Assembly: GCF_020709055.1 (NCBI RefSeq)
Contig: NZ_JAJFCK010000010.1
Span: 1-64,000 of the forward strand
Origin: Ruminococcus callidus
Lineage (GTDB): Bacteria; Bacillota; Clostridia; Oscillospirales; Ruminococcaceae
Direction of reading: 5' to 3'
DNA length: 64,000 nucleotides
Notes under the pieces: model-generated
Databases searched by the model: none
The model's input: only the letters and a program-made list of their open reading frames with translations
What the model was told of the DNA's origin: nothing
Part shown: positions 53,507 through 61,890 of the stretch, piece by piece
How the letters are laid out: each line of letters begins with the position of its first letter
Numbering within the stretch: position 1 is the stretch's first letter
Made by a program: the position numbers and the translations under genes

Positions 53507-54001
53507 ATGGCATCCATGAGTCAGCTGACAATGGCAATGATTACCCTGTACAGCGGAGATCCCAAGCGGATTCAGCATTTTATGAAGGTGTACGCCTTTG
53601 CCAAAATGATTGCAGAAGAGGAACAGATCGGTGCAAAGCAGCGGGAAGTGATCGAGGCGGCAGCACTGGTACATGATATCGGAATTCATGCTGCGGAAAA
53701 GAAATACCGTTCTGCTGCCGGAGAATATCAGGAACAGGAGGGCCCGCCCATTGCCCGTGCCATGCTGATGGCGCTGGAATTCTCGCCGGCGCTGACCAAT
53801 CGTGTGTGCGAACTGGTCGCCCACCATCACAGCTACCAGAACATTGACGCTGTTGATTTGCAGATTCTGGTGGAGGCGGATTTTCTGGTGAATGCCTATG
53901 AGGAAGGGCTGCCCAAGCGGAATATCAAAAAATTTCGGGACAAGATTTTCCGGACAGAAACGGGAATCCACTATTTGAATGAACTGTTCGCACTGGATTG
54001 A
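53507..54001 (+). CDS. HD-domain phosphohydrolase-like protein
   Basis: The 164-aa protein is a single HD domain with the metal ligands His24 (RIQHFMKVYAFA), the HD pair in AALVHDIGIH and the distal VAHHHSYQNI plus Asp in LVEADFLVNA. HD proteins hydrolyse phosphate esters such as nucleotides. The size and HHH variant fit stand-alone clostridial HD proteins of unknown substrate. GAAAGGAG precedes the region of the start. A bidirectional terminator follows. Confidence 0.88.
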   Translation: MASMSQLTMAMITLYSGDPKRIQHFMKVYAFAKMIAEEEQIGAKQREVIEAAALVHDIGIHAAEKKYRSAAGEYQEQEGPPIARAMLMALEFSPALTNRVCELVAHHHSYQNIDAVDLQILVEADFLVNAYEEGLPKRNIKKFRDKIFRTETGIHYLNELFALD

Positions 54002-54025
54002 GTGCAAACTAATTATGATAAGACT

Positions 54026-54066
54026 AACGCCTTGCAGCATTATTTGTTGCAAGGCGTTTCGTTTTG
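54026..54066. terminator. Terminator between the HD gene and the XRE regulator gene
   Basis: AACGCCTTGCA pairs with TGCAAGGCGTT and is followed by TCGTTTTG on the plus strand. The right arm lies inside the last codons of the convergent XRE gene. Confidence 0.78.
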
Positions 54067-54390
54067 TTGGAGTTCGAGAAGTGTTTCTGCACGCTCTGAA
54101 AGGCGAATTTGATTTTCAGGTGTGAGTGCTCGCAAAATGTGAATGATTTTTTCTTCTTCTGCGGAAAGATTTGATTCCGATGGGATTTCCGATCCGAGAA
54201 GATAATCCACGCTTACATGGCATACAGATGCGACATCTTTCAAATAATTAATCGGCGCTTTGACTTCGCCACGTTCATAACGACTGATTTCCTGCTGTGA
54301 AATTCCGATTTGTTCGGAAAGCTCTTTTTGAGAACATGTTGCTTTTCGAGCAGATACCAGATTGGGGTATAGCCATAGGTGATTTTGCAC
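54040..54390 (-). CDS. XRE-family helix-turn-helix regulator
   Basis: The protein (116 aa, GTG start) has an N-terminal HTH: CSQKELSEQIGISQQEISRYERGEVKAP (about 19-46), then DYLLG and a short helical tail. It binds DNA as a dimer, most likely at its own promoter region, which overlaps that of the divergent membrane protein gene. The gene and its neighbour are AT-rich relative to the surroundings. The GTG start fits the family N-terminus, but its ribosome site is weak. Confidence 0.87.
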   Translation of the reverse strand: MQNHLWLYPNLVSARKATCSQKELSEQIGISQQEISRYERGEVKAPINYLKDVASVCHVSVDYLLGSEIPSESNLSAEEEKIIHILRALTPENQIRLSERAETLLELQQNETPCNK

Positions 54391-54429
54391 AAATTCAACT
54401 TCTTTCTTTGGGGACTCTTTACAAATTCT

Positions 54430-54480
54430 AGTTTACACCAAAATTGACGTATTGACAAACATCATAAACTGTGTTAAACT
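54430..54480. promoter_or_regulatory. Divergent promoters with overlapping -35 boxes
   Basis: Plus strand: TTGACA (54452-54457), 17 bp, TAAACT (54475-54480) for the membrane protein. Minus strand: TTGTCA (54458-54453), 17 bp, TAAACT (54435-54430) for the XRE gene. The two -35 boxes share the same bases, so the promoters compete. An AT-rich imperfect inverted repeat (CATATATGATGTATAT) follows near 54500. Confidence 0.8.
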
Positions 54481-54536
54481 TAGTATATAAACAACATATA
54501 TGATGTATATTAGAGGGCGGAAAGGATGATTTTACA

Positions 54537-55253
54537 ATGTGGAATTTGATACTTTTTATAGGAAACATTAAGATGACGATTGTCATGTTTTCTCCAGTGA
54601 CGCTATTGATTGTGGCAGCAGTGTTTCTTTCTCTTCGAACGAATCGTCAGTTGGCTGGATACAACAGTTTTGGTGTGCGTGAATCCGATAAATTTGATCA
54701 GAAATACAATGAGGTAAAACGAATGGCGCTGATTTGCAGCGTGGTGTATCCTGTAGCAATGCTTATTTTTTGGCTCATTTGGACGATGATTCTGTGGGAG
54801 TCGGTAAAAAGCACAAATGCAGAAGAGTTTGAAACGTTCATGGATATTCAGGATTTTGGAAGGACAATGGACAACTTTCTTACCGGCGGGGAAAACGAAA
54901 GTGAATTTATAACAGAGGGGCAGATTACCGGAGTGCTGGGACTGGTTTCCTGCGGAATTGGATTTGTCTGGGGACTGTTATGCTCTTTGGTTATGCTGGT
55001 CTTGCCCATTATGTTTTATCCCATCAAATTGGCACGGAGAAATGAAAAGAAACATACTGCGGTAATCGTTGCTTTTTGTGTGATCATATATCTATTGCTT
55101 TTAGTGCTTGGCGTTGCCGTTCTGGTAACATTGGTAGATGTTCCGCTCTCTGAGCCACAGGGAAAAAATGCAATTTTGATAGAAACTGGAAGCCTGTTTG
55201 TTTTGGCAATTGCATGGGGAATCAATTTATTATGTGCAAAAAATAATGCGTAA
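54537..55253 (+). CDS. AT-rich multi-pass membrane protein of unknown function
   Basis: The 238-aa protein has about five hydrophobic segments (FSPVTLLIVAAVFLSL; ICSVVYPVAMLIFWLIWTMIL; a segment near 140-170; VIIYLLLLVLGVAVLVTLVD; FVLAIAWGINLLC) and an acidic loop (about 88-128). The start follows GAAAGGATG. It is paired with the divergent XRE regulator gene; such pairs are often self-contained accessory units. No family is recognised. Confidence 0.72.
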   Translation: MWNLILFIGNIKMTIVMFSPVTLLIVAAVFLSLRTNRQLAGYNSFGVRESDKFDQKYNEVKRMALICSVVYPVAMLIFWLIWTMILWESVKSTNAEEFETFMDIQDFGRTMDNFLTGGENESEFITEGQITGVLGLVSCGIGFVWGLLCSLVMLVLPIMFYPIKLARRNEKKHTAVIVAFCVIIYLLLLVLGVAVLVTLVDVPLSEPQGKNAILIETGSLFVLAIAWGINLLCAKNNA

Positions 55254-55300
55254 AAAAGGAATCCAGTAATATTTTATTTGACAGCTTCTCATATCATAAC

Positions 55301-55340
55301 AAAACCGGACGTACTGCGAAAAAGCGTGCGTCCGGTTTTG
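55301..55340. terminator. Bidirectional terminator between the membrane protein gene and spoIVA
   Basis: AAAACCGGACG pairs with CGTCCGGTTTT, which provides T-rich ends on both strands between convergent genes. Confidence 0.85.
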
Positions 55341-55353
55341 TATTTGCTGCAAT

Positions 55354-56829
55354 TTAAAGGATAAAGCAGATGAGCCCGCTGCATCCCTCGTTGATGATGC
55401 GCTGAAGGGTTTCCTGAAGCTTCAGGCGTGCATCCATGGGCATCTTGGAGAGCTTGTTGTGCAGTCCCTCGCCCACCAGTTCGTGAAGGGACTTGCCAAA
55501 GATGTTGGAGGACCAGATCTTGGCGGGGTCCTCCTCGAAACCCTCCAGCAGGTACATGACCAGCTCCTCGCTCTGGCGTTCCGTTCCCACAATGGGACTG
55601 ACCGTGGTGCGGATGTCGGCACGCATCATGTGGATGGAGGGTGCCGATGCCCGCAGGCGCACGCCGTATCGTCCGCCCTGCCTGATGATCTCCGGCTCTT
55701 CCAGTGTCATCTCCTCCTGATCCGGCATGACAATGCCATAGCCGGTCGCCTCCACCTCCCGCAGTGCCGGCTCGATCTTGGCGTATTCTTTCTGGATACG
55801 GCTCAGTTCCATCAGGATGGGCAGCAGATCGCTTTCGCTGTGGATTTCCAGTCCCGTTTCTTCGCCCAGAATCCGATAGAAGAGCGCAGCGTCCAGCGAA
55901 ACGTCCACGATGACGCTGCCGGTGCCCATGTGGATTTCCCGAATGGCAGCACCGGTGATGTAGGGACAGGTACAGATCGTCTCGGCGAAAGTGTCGGTGT
56001 CACGGATGGTGTGCACCTCGCCGGCTGCCTGCCGGATGCAGGAGAAGACGGATTCCCGCAGCCAGTGGTGCCTTTCCAGCTCTGTGATCCAGTGGGGCAT
56101 GCAGATGTTGATCTCCTGAACGGGGAACACCCGAAGCAGCTCCGTGAGGATGGTGCGGATGTCGGCTTCGTCCAAATCCGGACAGCTGACGGGGATGACC
56201 GGCGCATTGTAGGTTTCCCGCAGCTGTTCCGCCAGCGCCTGCGATTCCTTGCTGTGTGGATGCAGACAGTTCAGCAGGACGGCAAAGGGCTTTCCTAGCT
56301 CCTGCAGCTCCTCGATGACCCGCTGTTCACACTCGGCGTACTCGGCACGTGGCAGATCGGTGATGCTGCCGTCGGTGGTGACCACCAGTCCGATGGTGGA
56401 GTGCTCCGCAATGACCTTTCGTGTGCCCACCTCTGCCGCCATGTTGAAGGGGACTTCCTCGTCAAACCACGGGGTGTGTACCATGCGGGGCTGGTCGTTT
56501 TCGATGTATCCCAGTGCGCTGGGGATGATGTATCCCACGCAGTCGATCATGCGCAGACGCAGACGGGCAGCCTCGCCCAGCGTCAGCTCCACGGCTTCCT
56601 CCGGAATGAACTTCGGCTCGGTTGTCATAATAGTGCGTCCGCCGGCGGACTGGGGAAGTTCATCCACTGCCCGTTCCCGTCTGGCTTCGCTGGGAATGTT
56701 GGGGATGACCAGCTGCTCCATAAAGCGTTTGATAAACGTGGATTTTCCGGAACGTACCGGCCCCACGACTCCGATGTAGATGTCGCCGTTGGTGCGCTGG
56801 GCGATGTCAGCGTAAATTTCACTAGCCAT
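55354..56829 (-). CDS. spoIVA: Stage IV sporulation protein A (spore coat morphogenetic ATPase)
   Basis: The protein (491 aa) starts at the ATG after GGAGG and matches SpoIVA over its whole length: N-terminal MASEIYADIAQRTNGDIYIG, Walker A GPVRSGKSTF, the sensor-like PQSAGGRTIMTTEPKFIPEEAV, and the conserved C-terminal helix that anchors to the forespore membrane. It hydrolyses ATP to polymerise the coat basement layer. The upstream gene encodes its partner SipL. An ATACAA segment just upstream faintly resembles a sigma-E -10 box, but I would not rely on it. Confidence 0.96.
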   Translation of the reverse strand: MASEIYADIAQRTNGDIYIGVVGPVRSGKSTFIKRFMEQLVIPNIPSEARRERAVDELPQSAGGRTIMTTEPKFIPEEAVELTLGEAARLRLRMIDCVGYIIPSALGYIENDQPRMVHTPWFDEEVPFNMAAEVGTRKVIAEHSTIGLVVTTDGSITDLPRAEYAECEQRVIEELQELGKPFAVLLNCLHPHSKESQALAEQLRETYNAPVIPVSCPDLDEADIRTILTELLRVFPVQEINICMPHWITELERHHWLRESVFSCIRQAAGEVHTIRDTDTFAETICTCPYITGAAIREIHMGTGSVIVDVSLDAALFYRILGEETGLEIHSESDLLPILMELSRIQKEYAKIEPALREVEATGYGIVMPDQEEMTLEEPEIIRQGGRYGVRLRASAPSIHMMRADIRTTVSPIVGTERQSEELVMYLLEGFEEDPAKIWSSNIFGKSLHELVGEGLHNKLSKMPMDARLKLQETLQRIINEGCSGLICFIL

Positions 56830-56863
56830 GCACTTGTGCCTCCATTTTGATTTGGTTGTATTA

Positions 56864-57023
56864 GGGCTTGTTTGAAAAATCCGTACATTTGTCAAAACGC
56901 CCATAAATCACTGTCTGTGTCGTCGAAAATCCTTGTCAGGCGACAGCCTGCCTGCGGATTCTCTCCTAACATACAGTAATTTCTGTACATTTTTCCAAAC
57001 ATCGCTATTTTTCAAACAACCCC
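56864..57023. repeat. Second-family palindromic element between sipL and spoIVA
   Basis: The 160-bp element has terminal inverted repeats GGGCTTGTTTGAAAAAT and ATTTTTCAAACAACCCC (one mismatch) and an inner dyad around CTTGTCAGGCGACAGCCTGCC. TA flanks it on both sides. The sipL stop codon (TAG) uses the flanking TA plus the first element base. Confidence 0.82.
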
Positions 57024-58561
57024 TAGTGAACAATGGGAATGAAGAGCATTCCGGCGTTGGCAAGCTGCTCCTCGGCAAGCTCGTTTTCCTCCATGATGGC
57101 GTCTACGCTGGTGTGGCAGCGCTTGGCGATGTCCCAGATGTCCTCGTGTTCCACGCCGTAGTAGAGCTTCAGCGCATAGTCGCCGTCTCGCACCAGCTTG
57201 TTCTCTCCGTCCACTTCCAGATCGGACAGGCAGACGTGGCGGGCAGAAGGGCAGAGCGCCCCGTGCAGCAGCAGATTCGCCTGCACCGAGATGGTGCCGT
57301 CCGATGCCAGATGATAGGTGCAGTCTGCCGGCTCTACCTGTGCACGCAGAACAGCGTCTGCCACGGAGGTGCCGGGATCGGCATATGCCTCAAACGCCTC
57401 TTCTTTCTCCAGCAGAACCGGCATTCCCTCGGCGTCCGCTGCCAAGAGGCTACAGCAGAGCATGCCGCTGACACGAATGCGGTTGGTGTCGGAGAGCAGC
57501 TGCATGTTGATGTTGCGCACCTGACACTGGAGGTCGTAGATGCATTCCGGAATGCGGTCGCCGGGGCGAATGACGGCACTGCATGCCATGGAACTGTACA
57601 CCCGCTCCGGTGCCATGTCGATCTGCACGGAAACCGGTGTCTGCTGGCAGGGGTAGCAGGTGGAGAACGCATCGGTGACCAGCTGAACCGATGCCGTCTG
57701 AATGGCGGTGCAGCAGAGTCGCAGTTCGATCTCGCATTGCAGCACCTCGGCGGAAGGCTTGAGGTCGCAGCGGATGACCTGCGCTTCGACGCTGCTACGG
57801 TAACTCTCATCGATCTGTTCCATGTCCACGATCTGGCTGTAGGGGAGGGTGAACTGCATGGACTCCATACCGCCGGAGCCGTCGTCCTTCTGCCAGGTAT
57901 AGAGCAGCTGTACCTCGGCATCGCCCTTGACGATCAGCTTTCCGGCGAGAATTGAGGTCTCCTGATGCACCAGACGCACGTTATTCCGAACAATGGAGCG
58001 GATGGGCGGTTTGGCTGCGCCAAGCTCTACCTCCTCGCTGAGGGTGATGTTCTTGACGGCGCTGCGCTTCTGGGCAGCGTACTCCACCGGAATTTTGCGC
58101 AGCTGGACGTGCATGCCGAACACATCCCGAATGACCTCCTGCCGGCGGTCGCCGGTGACCCGAATCTGTACGGAAACGGCGCCTCTCGCCTCCAGACGGC
58201 GGGGGCTGACAGCACGGCAGTTGGAATAGGTGATGCGTGGGCGAAGTGTCAGCGTGGGGTTCTCTGCGGTGCGGGGCAGCTCGGCGCTGCGGGAGAACAT
58301 CATCTGCTGGGAAACGCATTGCAGCAGTGTGCTTCCGGCACCGCAGTACAAGATGCGGATATCGACCCGCAGCTCATAGGTGATGCGGTCAGATGCAGTG
58401 GTATAGCTGACGATGGTGGGGTGCATCTCACAGCCGATGATGCGGAAAATATCCGGATCGTAGTCCGGCAAGACGTAGTCCAGTTCAACGCTTTGCTCCT
58501 GCACATCGTCCAGAATGGTTTCGGTGACAGGGATCATCTCCCGATTGATTTTCAATTCCAT
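57023..58561 (-). CDS. sipL: SpoIVA-interacting protein SipL (DUF3794 domains plus LysM)
   Basis: This 512-aa protein has tandem DUF3794-type beta domains (conserved starts such as VELDYVLPDYDPDIFRIIGCEMHPTIVSY near 26-55) and a C-terminal LysM (LKLYYGVEHEDIWDIAKRCHTSVDAIMEENEL near 462-495). In Clostridioides difficile SipL binds SpoIVA through its LysM and is needed for coat localisation. Its position immediately upstream of spoIVA on the same strand supports the call. AAAGGAGGAG precedes the start. Confidence 0.92.
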   Translation of the reverse strand: MELKINREMIPVTETILDDVQEQSVELDYVLPDYDPDIFRIIGCEMHPTIVSYTTASDRITYELRVDIRILYCGAGSTLLQCVSQQMMFSRSAELPRTAENPTLTLRPRITYSNCRAVSPRRLEARGAVSVQIRVTGDRRQEVIRDVFGMHVQLRKIPVEYAAQKRSAVKNITLSEEVELGAAKPPIRSIVRNNVRLVHQETSILAGKLIVKGDAEVQLLYTWQKDDGSGGMESMQFTLPYSQIVDMEQIDESYRSSVEAQVIRCDLKPSAEVLQCEIELRLCCTAIQTASVQLVTDAFSTCYPCQQTPVSVQIDMAPERVYSSMACSAVIRPGDRIPECIYDLQCQVRNINMQLLSDTNRIRVSGMLCCSLLAADAEGMPVLLEKEEAFEAYADPGTSVADAVLRAQVEPADCTYHLASDGTISVQANLLLHGALCPSARHVCLSDLEVDGENKLVRDGDYALKLYYGVEHEDIWDIAKRCHTSVDAIMEENELAEEQLANAGMLFIPIVH

Positions 58562-58652
58562 GTGGAACTCCTCCTTTTCGCCGTCCGGCGGCGTTCGTTT
58601 GCTCTATCCTATGCAGACAAGCGAGGGGTTAGACCAGCCTGCACAGAGCAAG

Positions 58653-58681
58653 TTGCAATTTTGCCCTGTCTATGTTATAAT
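58653..58681 (+). promoter_or_regulatory. Promoter of coaX
   Basis: TTGCAA (58653-58658) and TATAAT (58676-58681) are 17 bp apart. Confidence 0.82.
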
Positions 58682-58715
58682 AAAGCAGAGAGAAAAGAAA
58701 TTGGAGGTAACATCT

Positions 58716-59498
58716 ATGGTTCTTGCCATTGATATTGGAAATACCAACGTGGTGATCGGATGCTTTCAGGAGAAGGAGATTCTGTTTGTGGAACGTGTTT
58801 CCACCAACCAGAACGCCACACCGCTGGAGCTTGCGGTCTCCATCAAAACCATTCTGGAGATCTACCGGATACAAACGGAGGAGATCGAGGGGAGCATCAT
58901 CTCCTCTGTTGTGCCGTCCATCAACAATTCCATGCGAAAGGCAATCGAGAAGATCGCAAGCTGTCCGGTGCTGGTTGTCGGCCCCGGCGTTCGCACCGGA
59001 CTTCAGATCGCCATTGACAATCCGGCACAGCTGGGCAGCGACCGTGTGGCAGACGCTGTGGCAGCCCTGCACGAGTACGAACCGCCCATCGTCATCATTG
59101 ACATGGGCACTGCTACTACATTCTCCGTCATCGATGCCCGGCGGCGGCATATCGGCGGCGTGATTGCGCCGGGCGTGGGAATCTCTCTCAACGCCCTGAC
59201 GGAAAAGACGGCGCAGCTGCCCAAGATCTCTTTTGAACCGCCGAAAAAGTGTATCGGCAGCAACACGGTCGCCTGCATGAAGAGCGGTATCCTCTATGGC
59301 GCAGCCGGCTGCATTGACGGTCTGCTGGATCGCATTACAGAAGAGCTGGGGGAAACACCGACCTACCTCGCAACAGGCGGACTGTCGGAGTCCATCATTC
59401 CCCACTGTCGGCATAAGATCCTGACTGATCCGCTGCTGCTGCTCAAGGGATTGCAGCTGATCTATGAAAAGAACATGGGCAAAGAAACCGAAAAGTGA
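58716..59498 (+). CDS. coaX: Type III pantothenate kinase
   Basis: The protein (260 aa, start after TTGGAGGTAAC) is a sugar-kinase/Hsp70-fold kinase that phosphorylates pantothenate in the first step of coenzyme A synthesis. The PHOSPHATE 1 motif is LAIDIGNTNVVIGCF. Other CoaX marks are NPAQLGSDRVADAVAA, IIDMGTATTFSVID, GGVIAPGVGISLNALTEKTAQLP and ATGGLSE. The open frame extends upstream through the promoter, but the promoter and ribosome site fix this start. Confidence 0.96.
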   Translation: MVLAIDIGNTNVVIGCFQEKEILFVERVSTNQNATPLELAVSIKTILEIYRIQTEEIEGSIISSVVPSINNSMRKAIEKIASCPVLVVGPGVRTGLQIAIDNPAQLGSDRVADAVAALHEYEPPIVIIDMGTATTFSVIDARRRHIGGVIAPGVGISLNALTEKTAQLPKISFEPPKKCIGSNTVACMKSGILYGAAGCIDGLLDRITEELGETPTYLATGGLSESIIPHCRHKILTDPLLLLKGLQLIYEKNMGKETEK

Positions 59499-59545
59499 GC
59501 GGAAGAGCGGCCGCAGCCGGATTTGCGCCGGTGTGCGAAAAACGC

Positions 59546-59574
59546 TGGACAAATTTTCTGGCATATGGTATAAT
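59546..59574 (+). promoter_or_regulatory. Promoter of apgM
   Basis: TGGACA (59546-59551) and TATAAT (59569-59574) are 17 bp apart. Confidence 0.75.
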
Positions 59575-59637
59575 AGAGAACGGTACGGCATCGAATTTCG
59601 GTGCTGCATCCCAAAATGAATGCAGGAGGCTAATCTG

Positions 59638-60852
59638 ATGAAATATCTGGTAGTATTGTGTGACGGTATGGCAGACTATCCAGTGGAGGAACTGGGAAAC
59701 AAGACCCCGCTGGAGGCAGCGGATACCCCCAACATGGACAGACTGGCAAAGAAAGCAACCGTTGGTCTGGTTAAGACCGTGCAGGATGGCATGAAGCCGG
59801 GCAGCGATGTGGCAAACCTCTCGGTTCTGGGCTATGACCCTATGAAGTATTACACCGGCCGTTCTCCGCTGGAGGCCGGAAGCATCGGCATCGACATGAA
59901 GCCCACCGATGTTTCGCTGCGCTGCAATCTGGTGACACTGAGCGATGAGCCGAACTATGAGGATCGCACCATGGTGGACTACTGCGCCGGCGATATCTCC
60001 ACCGAAGAGGCACGCATCCTGATGCAGGCAGTGGAAGAGACACTGGGCAACGATACCTTCCGGTTCTATGCCGGTGTTGCCTATCGGCACTGCCTGATCT
60101 GGGACCACGGCACCACCGATCTGGGCGGACTCACACCGCCGCACGACATCACAGGAAGACCTATCAAGACCTATCTGCCGCTGTGCCACAGCCAGAATGC
60201 AGCACCGCTGTATGATCTGATGGTGCGTTCTTACGACGTGCTGAAAGATCATCCGGTCAATCTGGAGCGCATCCGGCAGGGCAAGCGTCCGGCAAACAGC
60301 ATCTGGCTGTGGGGCGAGGGCGTTCGTGCCAACCTCGATCCGTTCTATGAGAAGTACGGTCTGCACGGCTCTATGATCTCGGCAGTTGACCTGCTCAAGG
60401 GCATCGGCAAGTTCTCCGGCATGCGTGTGGTAGAAGTCGAGGGTGCTACTGGCTACATCGACACCAACTTTGATGGAAAGGCAGCTGCGGCAATTGCCGA
60501 ATTCCGGAACGGTCAGGATTTCGTCTACATCCACGTGGAAGCACCGGACGAGTGCGGACACCGTGCCGAGGTACAGAACAAGGCGAAGGCGATTTCCATC
60601 ATCGACCACAAGATTCTGGGACCGGTTGTGGCAGAACTGGAGAAGATGGGCGATTTCAAGGTTCTGGTCATGCCGGATCATGCTACACCGCTCTCCCTCA
60701 AGACTCATACCAACGACCCGATCCCGTTCCTGATCTATGACAGCCGGAATCCGAAAAACGGGCCGGATACGTTCAGCGAGGCAACGGCAAAGGCAACGGG
60801 GCTGTACGTGGACGAGGGCTTCCGCATGATGAAGGATTTCGCAGCAAAATAA
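59638..60852 (+). CDS. apgM: Cofactor-independent phosphoglycerate mutase, archaeal-type (ApgM)
   Basis: The protein (404 aa) belongs to the alkaline-phosphatase superfamily. It has the metal-binding N-terminus VVLCDGMADYPVEELGNKTPLEAA, a NLSVLGYDP motif with the nucleophile Ser region, EAPDECGHRAE and VMPDHATP for the second metal site. It interconverts 3- and 2-phosphoglycerate in glycolysis. The related homoserine-kinase-like branch cannot be fully excluded. GGAGG precedes the start. Confidence 0.9.
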   Translation: MKYLVVLCDGMADYPVEELGNKTPLEAADTPNMDRLAKKATVGLVKTVQDGMKPGSDVANLSVLGYDPMKYYTGRSPLEAGSIGIDMKPTDVSLRCNLVTLSDEPNYEDRTMVDYCAGDISTEEARILMQAVEETLGNDTFRFYAGVAYRHCLIWDHGTTDLGGLTPPHDITGRPIKTYLPLCHSQNAAPLYDLMVRSYDVLKDHPVNLERIRQGKRPANSIWLWGEGVRANLDPFYEKYGLHGSMISAVDLLKGIGKFSGMRVVEVEGATGYIDTNFDGKAAAAIAEFRNGQDFVYIHVEAPDECGHRAEVQNKAKAISIIDHKILGPVVAELEKMGDFKVLVMPDHATPLSLKTHTNDPIPFLIYDSRNPKNGPDTFSEATAKATGLYVDEGFRMMKDFAAK

Positions 60853-60872
60853 GGAGGCTTTGACGGAACAAA

Positions 60873-61802
60873 GTGGGAAAACGTTTTTTTCAGAGTTATC
60901 GCTGGGTGCTGCTCAGCATGCTGGTCACGATTCTGGTTCTGGCAGCGGCAGCGGGCTATACCATTGGCGTTGTCAGCAAAAATCAGGCGGTCTCTCAGAT
61001 CGATGTCAACATCGGTTCTGTGGAAGCCTACCTGCAAAAAAATGAGAATCAGGCATCTCAGCTGACAGAGGAGCTGAAGGAGGATTATATCTCCAAAACA
61101 CGGACAACGGCGATGATTCTCTCAGAGGACGCATCGTTTCTGACGGACGACCGGACGCTGGAGGAGCTGCGTGTGACTGTCAATGCCGACCGCATCAGCG
61201 TTTCGGATGACAGGGGCAACATCACTGCAAGTACCGATCCCTCCGGCGAAGGCAGCACCGTGCGGGAGGAATTTCTCTCTCATCTCTCGGACAACGTCTA
61301 TACAGATGTTTTGTTTTTGCTGGACTCGGATTCGCCGACCATTGTGGCAGCGTCCACCCTCGGGGAATCCGGCGGACTGGTGCAGATCACATTTCCGGCT
61401 GCCTCGACGGTGAACATTTTGCAGGAGGCAGATCTTGCCAACACCGCTTCGGATATGCCGCTGTATGCTTCCGGAGAAACCGCCATTGTACAGGCGGATA
61501 CGCTGGAGTACATCAGCTGTACCGATCCCCAGAAAATCGGACAGAAGATGGCGGAAAATCTGTTTCAGACCAGACACAAGAGCGGTACGCTGGATGTCAA
61601 AACAGACGATGGTGCTGCGGCAATGCTGCGGTATCAGACCAGCGGCGACTATGTGATCTTCGCCACAGTGCCCTATTCGGACATCTACCACATGCGAAAT
61701 GTGGTGGTGGGATGGATCGCAGCCGGCGGTGTGCTGATGGCTGTGGTTTCCTGCCTGTCGCTGCGGATGCAGCTGCTGCGGGAAGAGAAAAAGGAAAAGT
61801 AA
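60873..61802 (+). CDS. Membrane protein with extracellular Cache-like sensor domain and no effector
   Basis: The 309-aa protein (GTG start) has an N-terminal transmembrane helix (about 10-35), an extracellular region of about 235 residues with a double-Cache-like pattern (RISVSDDRGNITASTDPSGEG; VPYSDIY) and a second helix (VVVGWIAAGGVLMAVVSCLSL) near the end. Only about ten cytoplasmic residues follow. Cache sensors are usually fused to kinase, GGDEF or chemoreceptor outputs; none is present here. It lies 20 bp after apgM. AGGAGG is present but farther than usual from the GTG. Confidence 0.7.
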   Translation: MGKRFFQSYRWVLLSMLVTILVLAAAAGYTIGVVSKNQAVSQIDVNIGSVEAYLQKNENQASQLTEELKEDYISKTRTTAMILSEDASFLTDDRTLEELRVTVNADRISVSDDRGNITASTDPSGEGSTVREEFLSHLSDNVYTDVLFLLDSDSPTIVAASTLGESGGLVQITFPAASTVNILQEADLANTASDMPLYASGETAIVQADTLEYISCTDPQKIGQKMAENLFQTRHKSGTLDVKTDDGAAAMLRYQTSGDYVIFATVPYSDIYHMRNVVVGWIAAGGVLMAVVSCLSLRMQLLREEKKEK

Positions 61803-61826
61803 AGTAGGATTTATCCAATCCAAAAA

Positions 61827-61867
61827 AAGCGGACGCTGGCAGTTTTCCAGTGTCCGCTTGTGTTTTT
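61827..61867. terminator. Bidirectional terminator between the Cache protein gene and pheA
   Basis: AAGCGGACGCTGG pairs with CCAGTGTCCGCTT. T-runs flank both sides (TTTTTTT on each strand nearby). Confidence 0.88.
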
Positions 61868-61890
61868 TTGAGGTATGGTTTTACGCCAGA

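Noticed and set aside
57965-58732. Plus-strand open frames opposite sipL
   Set aside because: They are antisense to a clear SipL gene and end in its promoter-proximal region without family features.
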